30,938 bases of DNA, from positions 17,617-48,554 of the forward strand of contig JAKCWW010000836.1 of assembly GCA_026260175.1 (NCBI GenBank), given 5' to 3'. The notes beneath the pieces are model-generated. The model was not told the DNA's origin. It made no database searches and saw only the letters and a program-made list of their open reading frames with translations. A program made the position numbers and the translations under genes. This DNA comes from Reticulitermes lucifugus. Its lineage: Eukaryota; Arthropoda; Insecta; Blattodea; Rhinotermitidae. Each line of letters starts with the position of its first letter. The first letter of the stretch is position 1. Positions 9,810 to 24,378 of this stretch are shown here, piece by piece.

Positions 9810-11213
9810 AATATGTGTGACTTAATGATGGGCTGATAGTACCCAGAAAAGAACTGTGAATTGAGTTATGGCTGACATGTGCGAATGCATCAGGCTAGAC
9901 ATGAGGTTGCATTAATTGGTTTTGTGCTCTGCATGATATTGTAAGAAATGTTCAAGAAACAATGGACGTAACTCAGAATTTCAGCACTACACTTCTGTAA
10001 TGAAAGAACGGACACTTGTAGTGGAAGTTGACTGCCTGCTCACTCACCCTGCTTGCATTGCACACCTCGCTTCTTTAACAGCTTAAGCTCCCTCCTGGTC
10101 AACAAAATAAGAAATTGTCAACTGAAAATGCAATGGAAGAGAAATCCTATAGGTGGTAATGAGAGGGGGGAAAAGACATGAGGGGAGGTAGCTGCTAGGC
10201 AGGTGGGTGGGAGGAAAATATGTGTTCCATTCTTTCATTGATTCAGGGTATACAGTACTCAACATCATCACTGTCATCTTCATAATCATATCTGTCATCA
10301 TCGGCTTAACCACCACAATGTGCCTTTTCCATTCATCCTTCTCCCACTGAATGTTCATTCTTGTATCCTGTCCTCTCTGTCCCTTTCCTTGCTCTATATC
10401 ATCTCTCTGTTGGTGTTTATCATATCTTTGTGTTCCCAGTGGTCAGATACACTTACAGCATTATGAAATCAACTACTTTTCCTAAGTGTAACTTGCAGAA
10501 TGTTGTGGCGTCACAAATTGTTCCGTGACCGAAGCCAGTGTAGTTATTATGTTTGTAGCTGATGCACCAAGACGATTTGGTCAGTACATGACGTATCTTA
10601 TGGCAAACAAATGTCATATTACAGATATAAGAAGGATTTCTGCACAGGAGAACAGCAATACACAGCAGGGCAAGATGGAGGCTGTGCAGAGTTAAGAACG
10701 TATGGGGCTTTGTCACACAGTGTCTGTGATCACGGAAGGTTGCAGATTCAAGACATTGTATAATGAACTGTGGACTTATTCAAGGAATGCCGTGCCTTTG
10801 CATTAAGATAGGATAATAAAGACATGCTCTGCCTGTTAACATGAAGCCTTTTGTGTTACAATCAGATATTTTTGTAATCTTTACTTCATATGTTGTTTTA
10901 TAAGTAGGGTTTAAGTTCTGTAGGCTGAGGAGGACTTTGAATTTAAAATTCCTGTCCACGGAAGTAGATATATTTAATAATCTGTGTGCCATATTTGGTC
11001 TGTTTCGTGAATCATCCACACGGTAATGTTGTTGTTTACATGCTAGGCCAAGCCTTATTTGTCTAATCTTGCTCCTCCTATCCTCCAGAAGTATGACCCT
11101 GTATTTTATACTCATTAAGTTTAGATATGGAATGTTGTTTTTATACATATTATATATTCACTTTGTTATGCACCACCTCCCTGTATTGTTAAGGTGCTTT
11201 AAGTCGGGTGCTA

Positions 11214-11242
11214 ACTGTGCACCCTCTTTGAGGGTGCACAGT
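11214..11242. repeat. perfect 13-bp hairpin with 3-base loop
   Basis: ACTGTGCACCCTC, then TTT, then GAGGGTGCACAGT. The arms are fully complementary. There is no flanking gene to relate it to, so the role is unknown. Confidence 0.8.
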
Positions 11243-11844
11243 GCTTTCATGTGTTCACAGTTTTGTTACTGTATCCCAGTACACGCAATTCTTCCTTCAC
11301 ATGAAACTTTATACTTTAAAGGAACTCTAAACTCTATGTAACTTACAGGTCATCCAAACAGTTCCCATTTTAATATGTGGGAAAGTATTGTGTGTAACAC
11401 TGAAGTGAACTTGATTTATTATGTGCATTTATTCTTCTCGCTTGCTACACGGTTAAGGTGGAGTGTAGTTTAACACAGCACTATATTCTTATATGATGTG
11501 TCATACATTCGTACTCAACTCCAAGATGGTAGTGAATGATTATCACTCTCAGTGCTGTGGTGAAAACCATCCAATGTTCCCACTTCATAATTAGTGGAAC
11601 TGGGAGTCATTTTGCAAGTGGTGTAGAACAGAAAAACTCTTATGCCTCTTTGAAATAAAGCTGTCTGTTTCCCAACCAGTCAGCTTTCATTATACCTGCA
11701 TCTTCATGTCTGTTAGTTTGTTTTGAGGTGTTACTTGTTGCTCAGTTCAGCCCTCCTGTCCAGTCCGTCTCTCGATAAAGGCACGTAGATCTATTAATTA
11801 TATGACGCGTATCATGATGCAATCAAACCACAAATGTAGAGTCA

Positions 11845-11976
11845 TTATTTTATCTGACAACTATCGGTCACCACTTCATGCCAGCTCACTTATCGCATTA
11901 ATGTAGCCCACCTGCCAACTGTCCACAGTGCAGCGGAGCAGTCATGGTGACAAACAATAGTTGTCAGATAAAATAA
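11845..11976. mobile_element. small MITE-like element with 20-bp perfect inverted ends
   Basis: TTATTTTATCTGACAACTAT at 11845-11864 is matched inverted at 11957-11976. The pairing continues inward with GGTCACCA against TGGTGAC. The whole is about 130 bp with no coding capacity. Confidence 0.55.
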
Positions 11977-12091
11977 GAAACCTGTATGCCTCATTACAGT
12001 GTACCAGCCCCCATGAAATTACAAGCCTTGTTACCACAATCATTCCTAGCTGCTTACTGTGGTTTAGACTCCCTTTAGAGGAAAAGTTCGT

Positions 12092-12161
12092 GTGTGGGTG
12101 CAGCACCATGTATTGAAAATACAATGCGTGTGATGGGTGCAGCGCCATGTACTGAAAATAC
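12092..12161. repeat. two imperfect direct copies of a 31-bp unit
   Basis: GGGTGCAGCACCATGTATTG with AAAATAC following is repeated about 37 bp later as GGGTGCAGCGCCATGTACTG with AAAATAC following. Each copy contains a GGTGCAGC(A/G)CC near-palindrome. Confidence 0.7.
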
Positions 12162-13799
12162 CTCTGAGTATTTAATGGGAAATGACATATTTCTGACACC
12201 GCCATTGTATGTGTTCCTAATTGAGGTGAGAGTTGTTAGCTTTGGCACTGGAGTCACTTCTGCTTCCTTAATTCATGTATGTGAATTTTCTGAATCCTTT
12301 GAGAGAGAATTAATAACATGATAACACAGTGTTATTTTCTTCAGTTTTAAAACTGTCAATTATGAGACTTCTTCATCAAAGTGCATTCAAAATGGGATCC
12401 CATTGACATCCATTAATCTTAATGCATGACAGATCACAAAAGTCAAGTCTTGTATTTGAATTTTAATGTGCATGGACCCAGTCTGGTATTGCATAAGAAT
12501 TTGACTTCCTGAATGTGAAACCCAGATACCGTAGAGGGCCCCAATGGTTAAGAAAAACTGGCCACACTATAAAATGAATTTTAAAACACTATTATGTAAC
12601 TAAGTAGTAGTTCTACAAGGAAAACTGTGTTGTTATTGTCCTGCTATTATGCATGTGATATAATTTGGATTGTTCTTTGCCTAATTTTACAGATCAGCAT
12701 CACAGAGGGCCCTGCATTATTCTAACAAATAACAATAAAATTCAGGTTCATTTGCCACACTTCTGAGTTCAGAGCCATCTGCCTCAGAGAGCAGATGTTA
12801 CCTGCTGGCTCTACCATGACCAAATTGCATTATATTTTCTGTGATAGACTGATATTGCATACTTCAAACAAAATAGAGAATCAACATGGACTGTCCTGAA
12901 TTTAAATTAGTATGAGCTATGTAATACACATGTTCTTTGATGCTTTTGTGGAAAGCAAAACAACAAAGAATATAAGATGCCAGTTACCTCTACATGTAAT
13001 TCTTTGTGATTTCAGAAGCTCTTTAGTAATAGTATGTATTACTTCAGAAGTTTTTGTTGCTTTTCACGTGAGTGATTGTCCATGGATGTGTTTTCGATCA
13101 GTATGCATTTTTATGTTACGTTTTTGCTGTGCTCGGAAGTCTTTCTATTGTCGCACATTCTTAAATCCATAAAATGCACACATCCAAATTTCATTATAAG
13201 AGAATATATTAAATATTTATCTTTTAAACTGTTATTCCAAAAAAATAAACACATTAATATGTTAAGAGGCTATAACCGTGTCTCAAACCTTGTTTGAATG
13301 CCAGTTGTGTTGAAGAACGAGTCCTGACTTACATATTAGTATCTTCACCACTACTGCATATTCAGAGGGGATTACTGGTGTTCTTGCATGACGTAACTGA
13401 CACACAAAGATGAGATATTGTTACAGTGGAAATCATTGTAAACATGATGCAGTCATACCATCTGAGTATGGAAGGTTTGTGATATCAAAAGCTGCAGTCT
13501 GGCACTTGGTTTGATTGCATTTCTTATGTAGATGTAAGCCATTTACTTTTCCACATGTGTTACTTCAATGTACTTGAGTACCTGGACTGCTGTGGGCTTT
13601 GTAAAGGACCACTTGTATTTTTTTTCTATCATTAAATGAATCTTACAAATAATATACATTTTTCTCTTATTTCCCAGTTACCCCAAAGGCACTAGGCTCA
13701 TATGGCAGTGATGCAGCTGTATGTATTTCAGTGTCACATTATGTTTAGCAGCCAACAAAAGTGATTCTTCCATCTCTTGAAAATACAGTGGGAATTTGT

Positions 13800-14430
13800 A
13801 AGTAGATCATCATCATCCTTCACCAGAGTAACCTGAGGTTGGTTCATTTATGCCTCTATACAAGTCCGTGGTATTCTTGGTCTCATTGTTCGTTTCAAGC
13901 TCATTAATTTTACCTCCCCTCTTTCCCTCTTTTTGTTCCTGAAAAGTTTATTAGTTCCACATCCGACATTGTTCCATCAATTTGTCTCAGATTTCACTAC
14001 TGCAATTAAGCCTGCTTCCTCCAATCTGAAAGTTCTGAACATTGTTCAACAAACCACAGTTTTCCACTGTCTCTCTTCATCATAACCTAAGACTCTCTTT
14101 AGCTAATATCTTAGTAACCTCTTATAGTATTTTCCAAAGCCCTGTCGATGCCCTGACTATCATCTAAGCTCAGCAAAGTTGCAACCCTGTTTGACATTTT
14201 AACCTGATACTGTTCTTTACCTTCCACATCATCTAGCTCCTTGAGATGCAGTGTCTCCATATCCATCTGCACAGTACTAATCTACTTCCCAATTGTCCTT
14301 CCCAAACTTTTTTATGGCCATCAGATGCAGATCAGGAGCTAACACCTCTGAAAAATCAGATATCAAGTATACATGAATGGCATATCCTGACTACTAAGAT
14401 GTGATCAATCTGATTATCTTTCCCCTTCAC
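13800..14430 (-). mobile_element. LINE endonuclease-region remnant, decayed
   Basis: Minus-strand translation starting near 14425 gives KDNQIDHILVV and then, a few codons later, an FRGVS-like segment. This resembles the end of the apurinic-type endonuclease domain of insect LINEs, normally QIDHVLI...FRGADCDSDHYLV. Stops and frameshifts follow. Downstream minus-strand sequence to about 13800 is likely the linker to the reverse transcriptase. The match is short, so the boundaries are approximate. Confidence 0.5.
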
Positions 14431-15334
14431 ATTATGCAACTTATATTAAGACACTCTTTAGTGGTTAAAGAAAACCACTTCTGACATGACGAGGTACAGA
14501 GACAAAATCTATGTTGGAATTGAACACATGGTGTATCACTTGGACAAATGTCAGTATTGTAAACTGTGTGAAGGAAGACGGTTTATTCTTTTGGACGTCT
14601 ATATCAGTAACATACCGTTGGACGTTAATGAGCACCTCGTACATTCAACAATAAATTAAGAACAAATGAAGTATCGGGAACGATTTCAACCATTAAGTTC
14701 TGAATATTTTTTGTTACCATCTCCTGTCAATGTTTTGTATGGCCTCTCACTCAAAAGGAAGGCCACAGAGCTGGGAAGAATCTTTAGTCATATAGGGGTA
14801 TAACAGGAGGCTGACAAAAAAAATGCAATGTTCACGATTTGTACTCTCTGCCAGTACAGTATCATGGTAATTAAATCAAGAATTAAATGACTGGAGCATG
14901 GAAGAAATGCACAATTTCTGCCTCAAAACTTGCAGGAAGGCTTGGGTGGACACTGGATGATTATATTAAAATGGTCCTTAGAACTGGGTATACACATTGT
15001 TCATGTGATTTAGGATAGCATCTAATATTGGACTCTTACCTACATAGGTCCTATAAAAAACAGGAAAGCTTTTTATACTGAGGCCACAGAAAGAAGTCCC
15101 ATGGACAGTTGACATGATGACTCCACCATTCCTTGTACTCTTACGTTCCCCTCCAGTCACCTCTGACCTACATAAATCAACACGTGGTTCTGAATGCTAA
15201 AATTTGTGTATACAGAATGGATGGGTGACTGAAGGGAAACACAATCAAGTACTCTGGAAGAGAAATCATATTTTGAGGAAAATGTGGAGGTCAATCAATG
15301 GGACTTCTTTCCTGCGGCCTAGTATAGTTGAGTG
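14431..15334. other. intergenic, no gene recognised
   Basis: There is no clear ORF or repeat family here. The region may include older LINE sequence leading to the 3' end at 15335, but I could not trace a reading frame. Confidence 0.3.
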
Positions 15335-15425
15335 AATATTTGAATCCCATGGACTCTGCTCCATGGAATTAGTTTTGCTGCAAATACCTGACATGGGTGG
15401 ATATGCTGTCTAGGTAGGTACCTTG
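15335..15425 (+). mobile_element. LINE 3' terminus remnant
   Basis: CTCTGCTCCATGGAATTAG, a GCTGCAAATACC block, GGGTGGATATGCTGTC and a GGTA-type tail (TAGGTAGGTACC) match the terminal arrangement of the LINE at 17996-18437, which has TTTGCTCCATGGAGTTAG followed by a short tandem tail. Only the last hundred or so bases can be recognised. Confidence 0.4.
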
Positions 15426-16283
15426 TCAGGAAAGTGTTAAACCATTTCTATTGTCCAAATATTTTCATAACAGATAGTGTCCATTCTTGATCCACTTATT
15501 CTCTGCAGTTTACAGTGATGTTGGTCACAAAAACTTGGACAGTAAAGTCCCAGTACACCAGGCTGCCACATAACCTTAAAAATATTTCACTGTCAAGGGT
15601 GTTGGTATAAGAAATTTCATTGTAACAAAGTCAAAACAAAAAAAAAAAAAATGCCCACTGAAAGAAAGCACTCTATTTAATGGACATTTGGTAACTCTTA
15701 TTCTCTGCCATTATTCTTTTACTAATTTCCAGAATAAATATGTTTCGGGTAAAGATATGAACTTATTACAAAGGTCACATCATTATGTATGTAACAAACA
15801 CATTACCAATACATCACTTAAAGTAAAAATTAGGCTAAAAACACAACACATTCCACAGCAAGGCAGCTACATGATTGTTTGTTACAACTTCAAACTCTTT
15901 TAACTAGTCCACAGCACTAAGCAGACTAACAAGAATGTTTTTATATGCCAGGGAATAAAGTTGAATGTTGTACTGAAAGGATAAGGGCTGAAGTTGAATT
16001 TTGTACAATGGCTCACACTGACCAGGCTATGTGCAACTTACAATGTGCTGCACCATTTTCTGTGGATGGCATACAATTGAGTGCCGACAGTTGCATTCTG
16101 GGAGCAAACAGGTTGAAAGTTTATTGCACCCACAGTTTACGTCACCTGCAGAATACAGATGTAGCCATACTAGATGGCATGGACCCAGACATGTTAAGTC
16201 TCCTCACAAAATTATTACGTTCAAGACTTCAACACTGAGCTACAGCATAATGTATTTTGTAAACTGGTGAAAAATATTTATAT
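15426..16283. other. intergenic; ORF of unclear status at 15945-16238
   Basis: There is a poly-A run at about 15638-15651. Overlapping open frames of 97 codons (15945-16238) and 79 codons (16031-16270) occur just upstream of the LINE insertion at 16295. Neither has a recognised domain. Because all three plus-strand frames are largely open here, this may be the remains of an exon. Confidence 0.3.
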
Positions 16284-16294
16284 ATACCCAAGGT
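16284..16294. repeat. target-site duplication, left copy
   Basis: ATACCCAAGGT at 16284-16294 recurs at 16930-16940 on the other side of the LINE insertion. The leading A of the right copy could belong to the ATG tail, so the duplication is at least 10 bp. Confidence 0.75.
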
Positions 16295-16929
16295 ACCATA
16301 CTCAATAAAAATTATAATAGATCAAAAACAAATGGAGAATGTCGAATATTTCAATTATTTGGGTAGCATGATAACAAATGATGCAAGGTGTACACNNNNN
16401 NNNNNNNNNNNNNNNNNNNNNNNNNNNNNNNNNNNNNNNNNNNNNNNNNNNNNNNNNNNNNNNNNNNNNNNNNNNNNNNNNNNNNNNNNNNNNNNNNNNN
16501 NNNNNNNNNNNNNNNNNNNNNNNNNNNNNNNNNNNNNNNNNNNNNNNNNNNNNNNNNNNNNNNNNNNNNNNNNNNNNNNNNNNNNNNNNNNNNNNNNNNN
16601 NNNNNNNNNNNNNNNNNNNNNNNNNNNNNNNNNNNNNNNNNNNNNNNNNNNNNNNNNNNNNNNNNNNNNNNNNNNNNNNNNNNNNNNNNNNNNNNNNNNN
16701 NNNNNNNNNNNNNNNNNNNNNNNNNNNNNNNNNNNNNNNNNNNNNNNNNNNNNNNNNNNNNNNNNNNNNNNNNNNNNNNNNNNNNNNNNNNNNNNNNNNN
16801 NNNNNNNNNNNNNNNNNNNNNNNNNNNNNNNNNNNNNNNNNNNNNNNNAGCACTAGATTGCACCCTGTGGAGAACTCGCTTTGGAAGAGGCTACGGACCT
16901 GTCATAAGACACACTACAGAATGATGATG
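16295..16929 (+). mobile_element. 5'-truncated LINE insertion containing the assembly gap
   Basis: Before the gap the plus strand encodes SIKIIIDQKQ, then MENVEYFNYLGSMITNDARC, the well-known VEYFKYLGS(M/I)(I/L)TND region of insect LINE reverse transcriptases. After it come ALDCTLWRTRF and GRGYGPVIRHTTE with a stop at 16924, which is the usual C-terminus of the same polypeptide. An ATG-repeat tail and an 11-bp target-site duplication follow. Normally about 150 residues separate these motifs, and the 453-base gap would code for 151, so the gap size is consistent. The open frames either side suggest a fairly recent insertion. Confidence 0.85.
16396..16848. other. assembly gap (N run)
   Basis: There are 453 unresolved bases, entirely inside the LINE. 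All open frames drawn through it are artefacts. Confidence 0.99.
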
Positions 16930-16940
16930 ATACCCAAGGT
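16930..16940. repeat. target-site duplication, right copy
   Basis: This ATACCCAAGGT directly follows the ATG-type tail of the LINE. Confidence 0.75.
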
Positions 16941-17128
16941 GTACAGCTAAATTCAAAAGAAATATTGGTTTGGTATACACACAGCAATGTGCAAGCTATA
17001 TACCTAATGCACTGGATGGCATGTGGAATGACAGTGAAGAGGACAGGAATGGTAGCAAGTGTGAGGATGATGAAGGCACTGACTGTGAAGAGGGGCACTC
17101 TTACAGAAAACGAAGGCGGAGAAAGTAG
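16941..17128 (+). other. possible C-terminal coding exon or exon relic
   Basis: One plus frame is open to a stop at 17126-17128. It encodes QCASYIPNALDGMWNDSEED, then an acidic Cys-containing stretch (CEDDEGTDCEE), and ends RKRRRRK followed by stop. An acidic block followed by a terminal basic cluster looks like a genuine protein C-terminus, perhaps nuclear. The same frame continues upstream across the target site into 16204-16294 if the LINE is ignored. I recognise no family, and no clear splice acceptor was found. Confidence 0.25.
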
Positions 17129-17655
17129 AACTGATTGGTAAAGGTAGGTGGAATTTGATATTTTTTGTGTGTTAACTATGTGAAATTAATAACAGTACAG
17201 TCATTTTAAATTTGGGGGGAATACATACTCCCTTAACACGTGCATTTCATTAGGGGGTCGTTTGCATTCAGGTAAACACAGAACATGAATAGTCACTTCT
17301 CTTTCTGTTCTTTATGCTTGTAATTTGTTGTAACAGCAGGATATGAACAAGTGTTTCTGTGCGTGTTAATATGACAAACCAGAAATGTGTCACTCAACTC
17401 ATAAAAAATACACGAACCTTTTTTAAAAACAGTCAATATTAAGTTGTGAATTTGTTTTTATTCCCTTTCATTACAATGTAACTTCACTGTAACAAATGCA
17501 ACTTGACCGGTCCACAGACGTTCATTATACTGGGATTTTACTGCAACATGCTTCCAGTATTCAACAGATAAAAAAATAACTTATTTCAATTTGTAATAGT
17601 ATTAGCAATGTTGTGGTGAAGATGAGTCAAGTGATGAAGTGAAACAAGCAGCCAC
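17129..17655 (-). other. SEC61 gamma 3' UTR and downstream sequence
   Basis: The minus-strand AATAAA at 17457-17462 lies about 195 bases past the SEC61 gamma stop and is the likely poly(A) signal. Beyond it nothing is recognised. Confidence 0.5.
17457..17462 (-). terminator. poly(A) signal of SEC61 gamma
   Basis: AATAAA on the minus strand, at a suitable distance from the stop codon at 17658-17656. Confidence 0.5.
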
Positions 17656-21426
<3,771 letters not shown>

Positions 21427-21861
21427 GACAAATATGACAGTCACTTGCAGATCTGAAAATAAGTTAATGGCTCATAAAATGGACTATTAGTACGGAATAT
21501 ACAAATTGGGGTACTTTACTTCTTGTTAAATCGAAATGAACCTACTCTAATAACGACTTTATTACAATCTGGCTACAATGTTGGAATACACCTGTCTATT
21601 GTGCATATACACATAAAAGTGTACGTGGCACTTGTAAGTCAAGTCTTGAAACCTTCCTATGTATAAAGCAAATTAAATTCTCAACTACTGCTCTCAGGCC
21701 TTCTGAAAATCTTATTTTCACCTCGACAGTACTCCGAAAATTACCACAGGGACATACACAGGTTACTTTTAAGATGCGCCGCACTTCAAACAGCAATAAC
21801 TTCCTTGTTCTACATTACTGGTTCGGCCCTCGTTTTAAAGCATAATGAAATAAAGACTTAC

Positions 21862-21990
21862 AGATACTATACGTTGAGCACACGTACACCTCACATCCAA
21901 ACCAAGAACTTTCCTTCTTGTGTTCTTCTATCGACACACACGTCACAACTCGCTACCGAACGTCACGGATTAACATCACTTCCTGTTCCC
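21862..21990 (-). promoter_or_regulatory. SEC61 gamma non-coding exon 1 and core promoter (approximate)
   Basis: The first coding exon has a good 3' splice site just upstream of the ATG (TTATTTTCAG|ATCTGC, exon start 21452), so an upstream non-coding exon must exist. A strong donor CT|GTAAGTC at 21862/21861 would end it, leaving a 409-bp intron. Upstream on the minus strand lie two TGACGT motifs (21939-21945 as TGACGTG, 21960-21965) and an ETS-like CAGGAAGTG near 21975-21983. The start site cannot be placed exactly. Confidence 0.45.
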
Positions 21991-22985
21991 GACTTCGTAA
22001 GGTAAACGTGTAACAAAATTACCACTCTCTGGCGATAACTTCAGACACTATATCTCAATCGCGCTGCAGAGCCGTGCTTGCTTGTTAAGTTATTAACCCC
22101 TCTGTCACCAGCCTTTGCTCAGTATATGGTCTCCAGCTCTTCACATGTTGCAAGCCTCTGTGCATCATACCATACGGGTATGTTTTAGGGCAATTTAAAT
22201 TGCAAACCCATCCATCCTGGGAAATAACTGGAATTTAAAACTCCGGCATTATTTAAGGGTTATAGTTGTTGCATCAAAGTTTTATAATATAAGTTAAAAG
22301 ATACAGTTAACCTTTATTGCCCTAAGTAACCGTATTCTAGTGTCTAAAGTGTACTGGTGAATGGCCTACTGAGCCATATGCTGGTCTGTACTTGCTGTCT
22401 TTTGGACAATTAAATGTTCACTCTAAGTCAAACCCCCCGACCAACAAGAGATAACTTGGCATTTAAACTCATTGGCTACAGTTAAAAATGTTTCATAAAT
22501 ATAATGTCTCTTTTACACATAGTGTCCCTTGAAATGTCTGCCTGAATTCAGGTACTTATCCAGTGACTTATTTTAGATGAAGAATGTATCAACATTGGTG
22601 AAAATCTCAACTGGTACAGTCACTACCAATTCCAGCAGAGTGCAGCCACCGGCACTGAGATAGTGAACTTGCCCATGGCACTCATTACTTAATTCACAGA
22701 TTAAAAGTACAGAGACATTCATAAATTTGTGGACTCTGTGATGGGAATTCATGGTCAGCTGTTGAAGAATACTGGCTTTGCATTGCCATCTATGCCCTCC
22801 AAAGCAGGGCGGTACTCAAGTATATGAGCTGCTGCAAGACACAGGATCATTCAACACAAATACCAAGGACTGTGTTGGGCCTTCTGCAGTATTTCATTTT
22901 GGTCATGAACACACTGTTATATGCCACACAATCTGGTACTCACGGTGAATGATTCTGTCTTATAGCCACTGATGCTGCTGAATAC
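21991..22985. other. intergenic, no gene recognised
   Basis: This stretch lies between the SEC61 gamma promoter and the LINE. No convincing ORF was found. Part of 22550-22985 may be older LINE sequence, but no frame could be followed. Confidence 0.35.
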
Positions 22986-22989
22986 GACT

Positions 22990-23361
22990 CTCATTGGGTG
23001 GTAATGGTTGGGAACTGATCCTGCCTGTACCCTTAAATTTCTGCCTTTAAATTCCCATCACAGGATCATATTATATATCTTCCCTTTTGCTACTCATGGC
23101 TAAAAACAGAGAATAATTTAAATCTAACTCTGAGATTCATGGCATCAACACAAGATATAACAATAATTTCCTTTATCCATCATCTAAACTAACAACATTC
23201 CAACAAGGAACATATGTTGGAATCAATGTTTTTAATAGTCTTCCTCTTAGCATAAAAAACTTAGTTCATGACACAAAATAATTTAGATGTGCTTTAAAAA
23301 GATTCCTTCTTTTGAATTTGTTTTATTCATTGGAAGAATATTTTAACTACAATAAAAATTA
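22990..23361 (+). mobile_element. LINE (jockey/CR1-like) 3' end, decayed
   Basis: Plus-strand translation gives INTRYNNNFLYPSSKLTTFQ, QGTYVGINVFNSLPLSIKNL, a stop, then ALKRFLLLNLFYSLEEYF and NYNKN before a stop near 23361. The GI.VFNSLP..IK.L motif, followed by a K.FL....FYSLEEYF ending, is the standard C-terminus of jockey/CR1-type reverse transcriptases. Earlier domains are missing or unreadable. Confidence 0.65.
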
Positions 23362-23844
23362 AAGATCTTGGTTTATTGTACCCTTGATAACTAGTATTAT
23401 AATTTACATTTGATTACTGCACATATTTTAGATGTTTTATTTTATTACCACTATTCTTAATAAATATCGTTATTGTTTATGACTGAAAATGCATGTTCCA
23501 TAGGTGCTAATATTGGAAGCAAAGAGAAGTGGGAACTCATTGTCACTATCAGAGACATTTTTGTGTTTCAATTTAGTGCACTATTACACATGAGCAACTG
23601 CCTCCTAGGCACTTGCTTTGAAGAAAATCTTCCAGAATTTGATAAGCAGTTTACCTTCCATAAGTGTTAATTACATGTGACATACCAAAATATTATCAAC
23701 ACTCAGACAATAGAACTAATACTTGAAAACCATTGCTCCATGCTAACATACGTTAATCTAAGACTAATCTAATATTTTGAGACTGGCAGTTTTGCTAAAC
23801 AAAACACTAAAGTAATGAAAACAAAAGACTGAGTATGTCATCAT
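23362..23844. other. intergenic, no gene recognised
   Basis: It may include the 3' UTR of the minus-strand PPPY gene. TTTTATTTTATT near 23435-23445 gives AATAAA on the minus strand, about 400 bases past that gene's stop. Confidence 0.3.
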
Positions 23845-24261
23845 CTACTGTATCAAATAGATACAGCTGTAAGGAGGCGGTTGGTCAAGTTCCTCTGGAA
23901 GTGGGCAGCTGCAAGGAGGCGGTTGGTCAAGTTCCTCTGGAAACGGGCAGCTGCAAGGAGGCGGTTGGTCAAGTTCCTGTGGAAACAGGCAGATGTAAGG
24001 AGGCGGTTGGTTAAGTTCCTCTGGAAACGGGCAGATGTAAGGAGGCGGTTGGTTAAGTTCCTCACATGAGGGGGATCCAGGGATAGGAGGTGCTTCCTCT
24101 TGATGTGGTGTGCTGTTCCTCCTGTGATACCCCATGTGTCCAGCTAGGAGTCTGTGCATTAAGGAATAGCAACAAGAGATCCAGAGTGCACATAGCATCA
24201 GTAGTGGCCAAAAGATGAACACCGGCACCATAAGGTCCCCAGGACCTAACTGTTTCTTCAT
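23845..24261 (-). CDS. small single-pass membrane protein with PPPY repeats, unrecognised family
   Basis: An ORF of 138 residues from ATG at 24261-24259 to TAG at 23847-23845. The N-terminus MKKQLGPGDLMVPVFIF leads into one hydrophobic span (residues about 11-32, Trp- and Cys-rich). A basic stretch and a Pro-rich cytosolic-type tail follow. The tail is five tandem 14-residue units of the form (E/Q)EL(N/D)QPPP(Y/C).C..P. Units 1, 2 and 5 carry PPPY, and units 3 and 4 have PPPC. PPxY motifs bind WW domains, as in NEDD4-family ligases, so an adaptor role is inferred. The frame also opens upstream to an ATG at 24300, but an acceptor-like TTTTCTGCATCAG ends at 24279. An upstream exon is therefore likely and the ATG at 24261 may or may not be the true start. 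I do not recognise an orthologue. Confidence 0.6.
   Translation of the reverse strand: MKKQLGPGDLMVPVFIFWPLLMLCALWISCCYSLMHRLLAGHMGYHRRNSTPHQEEAPPIPGSPSCEELNQPPPYICPFPEELNQPPPYICLFPQELDQPPPCSCPFPEELDQPPPCSCPLPEELDQPPPYSCIYLIQ
23871..24066. repeat. 42-bp coding tandem repeat, 4.7 copies
   Basis: Units begin AAGGAGGCGGTTGGT at 23871, 23913, 23955, 23997 and 24039, the last partial. The period of 42 keeps the PPPY gene in frame and leaves several other frames open as artefacts. The Tyr/Cys differences between units come from a TAC/TGC change. Confidence 0.95.
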
Positions 24262-24378
24262 CGCTGGAAACGTAGAATCTGATGCAGAAAATACAAACAT
24301 GAAAATTCAGAATGCAGCCATCTTCAGGGATGTAATACCAACCCCAAAAGCATTATCTTTGTGAAGTGACTATATCGG

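Larger units (their letters stand above)
8827..13799. other. intergenic, no gene recognised
   Basis: Several 60-120 codon ORFs occur, the longest at 10780-11148 on the minus strand (122 codons). None has a domain I recognise. Simple repeats and small inverted repeats are listed separately. A faint tRNA-like box A/box B pair lies near 10680-10755 but is too weak to call. Confidence 0.4.

Noticed and set aside
10680..10755. Weak tRNA-like box A and box B
   Set aside because: Box B (GGTTGCAGATTCAAG) is suggestive, but box A and the spacing are too poor to claim a SINE.
10780..11148. 122-codon minus-strand ORF
   Set aside because: No motif recognised. It could be worn transposon sequence but there is nothing to support a call.
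12330..12395. Possible further hammerhead-like site on the minus strand (TTTGATGA...)
   Set aside because: Only TGATGA and a weak GTC/GAC stem match. There is no GAAAC box.
16302..16950. Several 170-190 codon open frames on both strands
   Set aside because: They are open only because they run through the N gap. Only the parts matching LINE reverse transcriptase were kept.
23853..24069. Repetitive ORFs on both strands, such as a KFLWKRA repeat
   Set aside because: They are shadow frames of the 42-bp repeat, whose period is a multiple of three. The minus frame with a membrane span and PPPY motifs is the coherent one.
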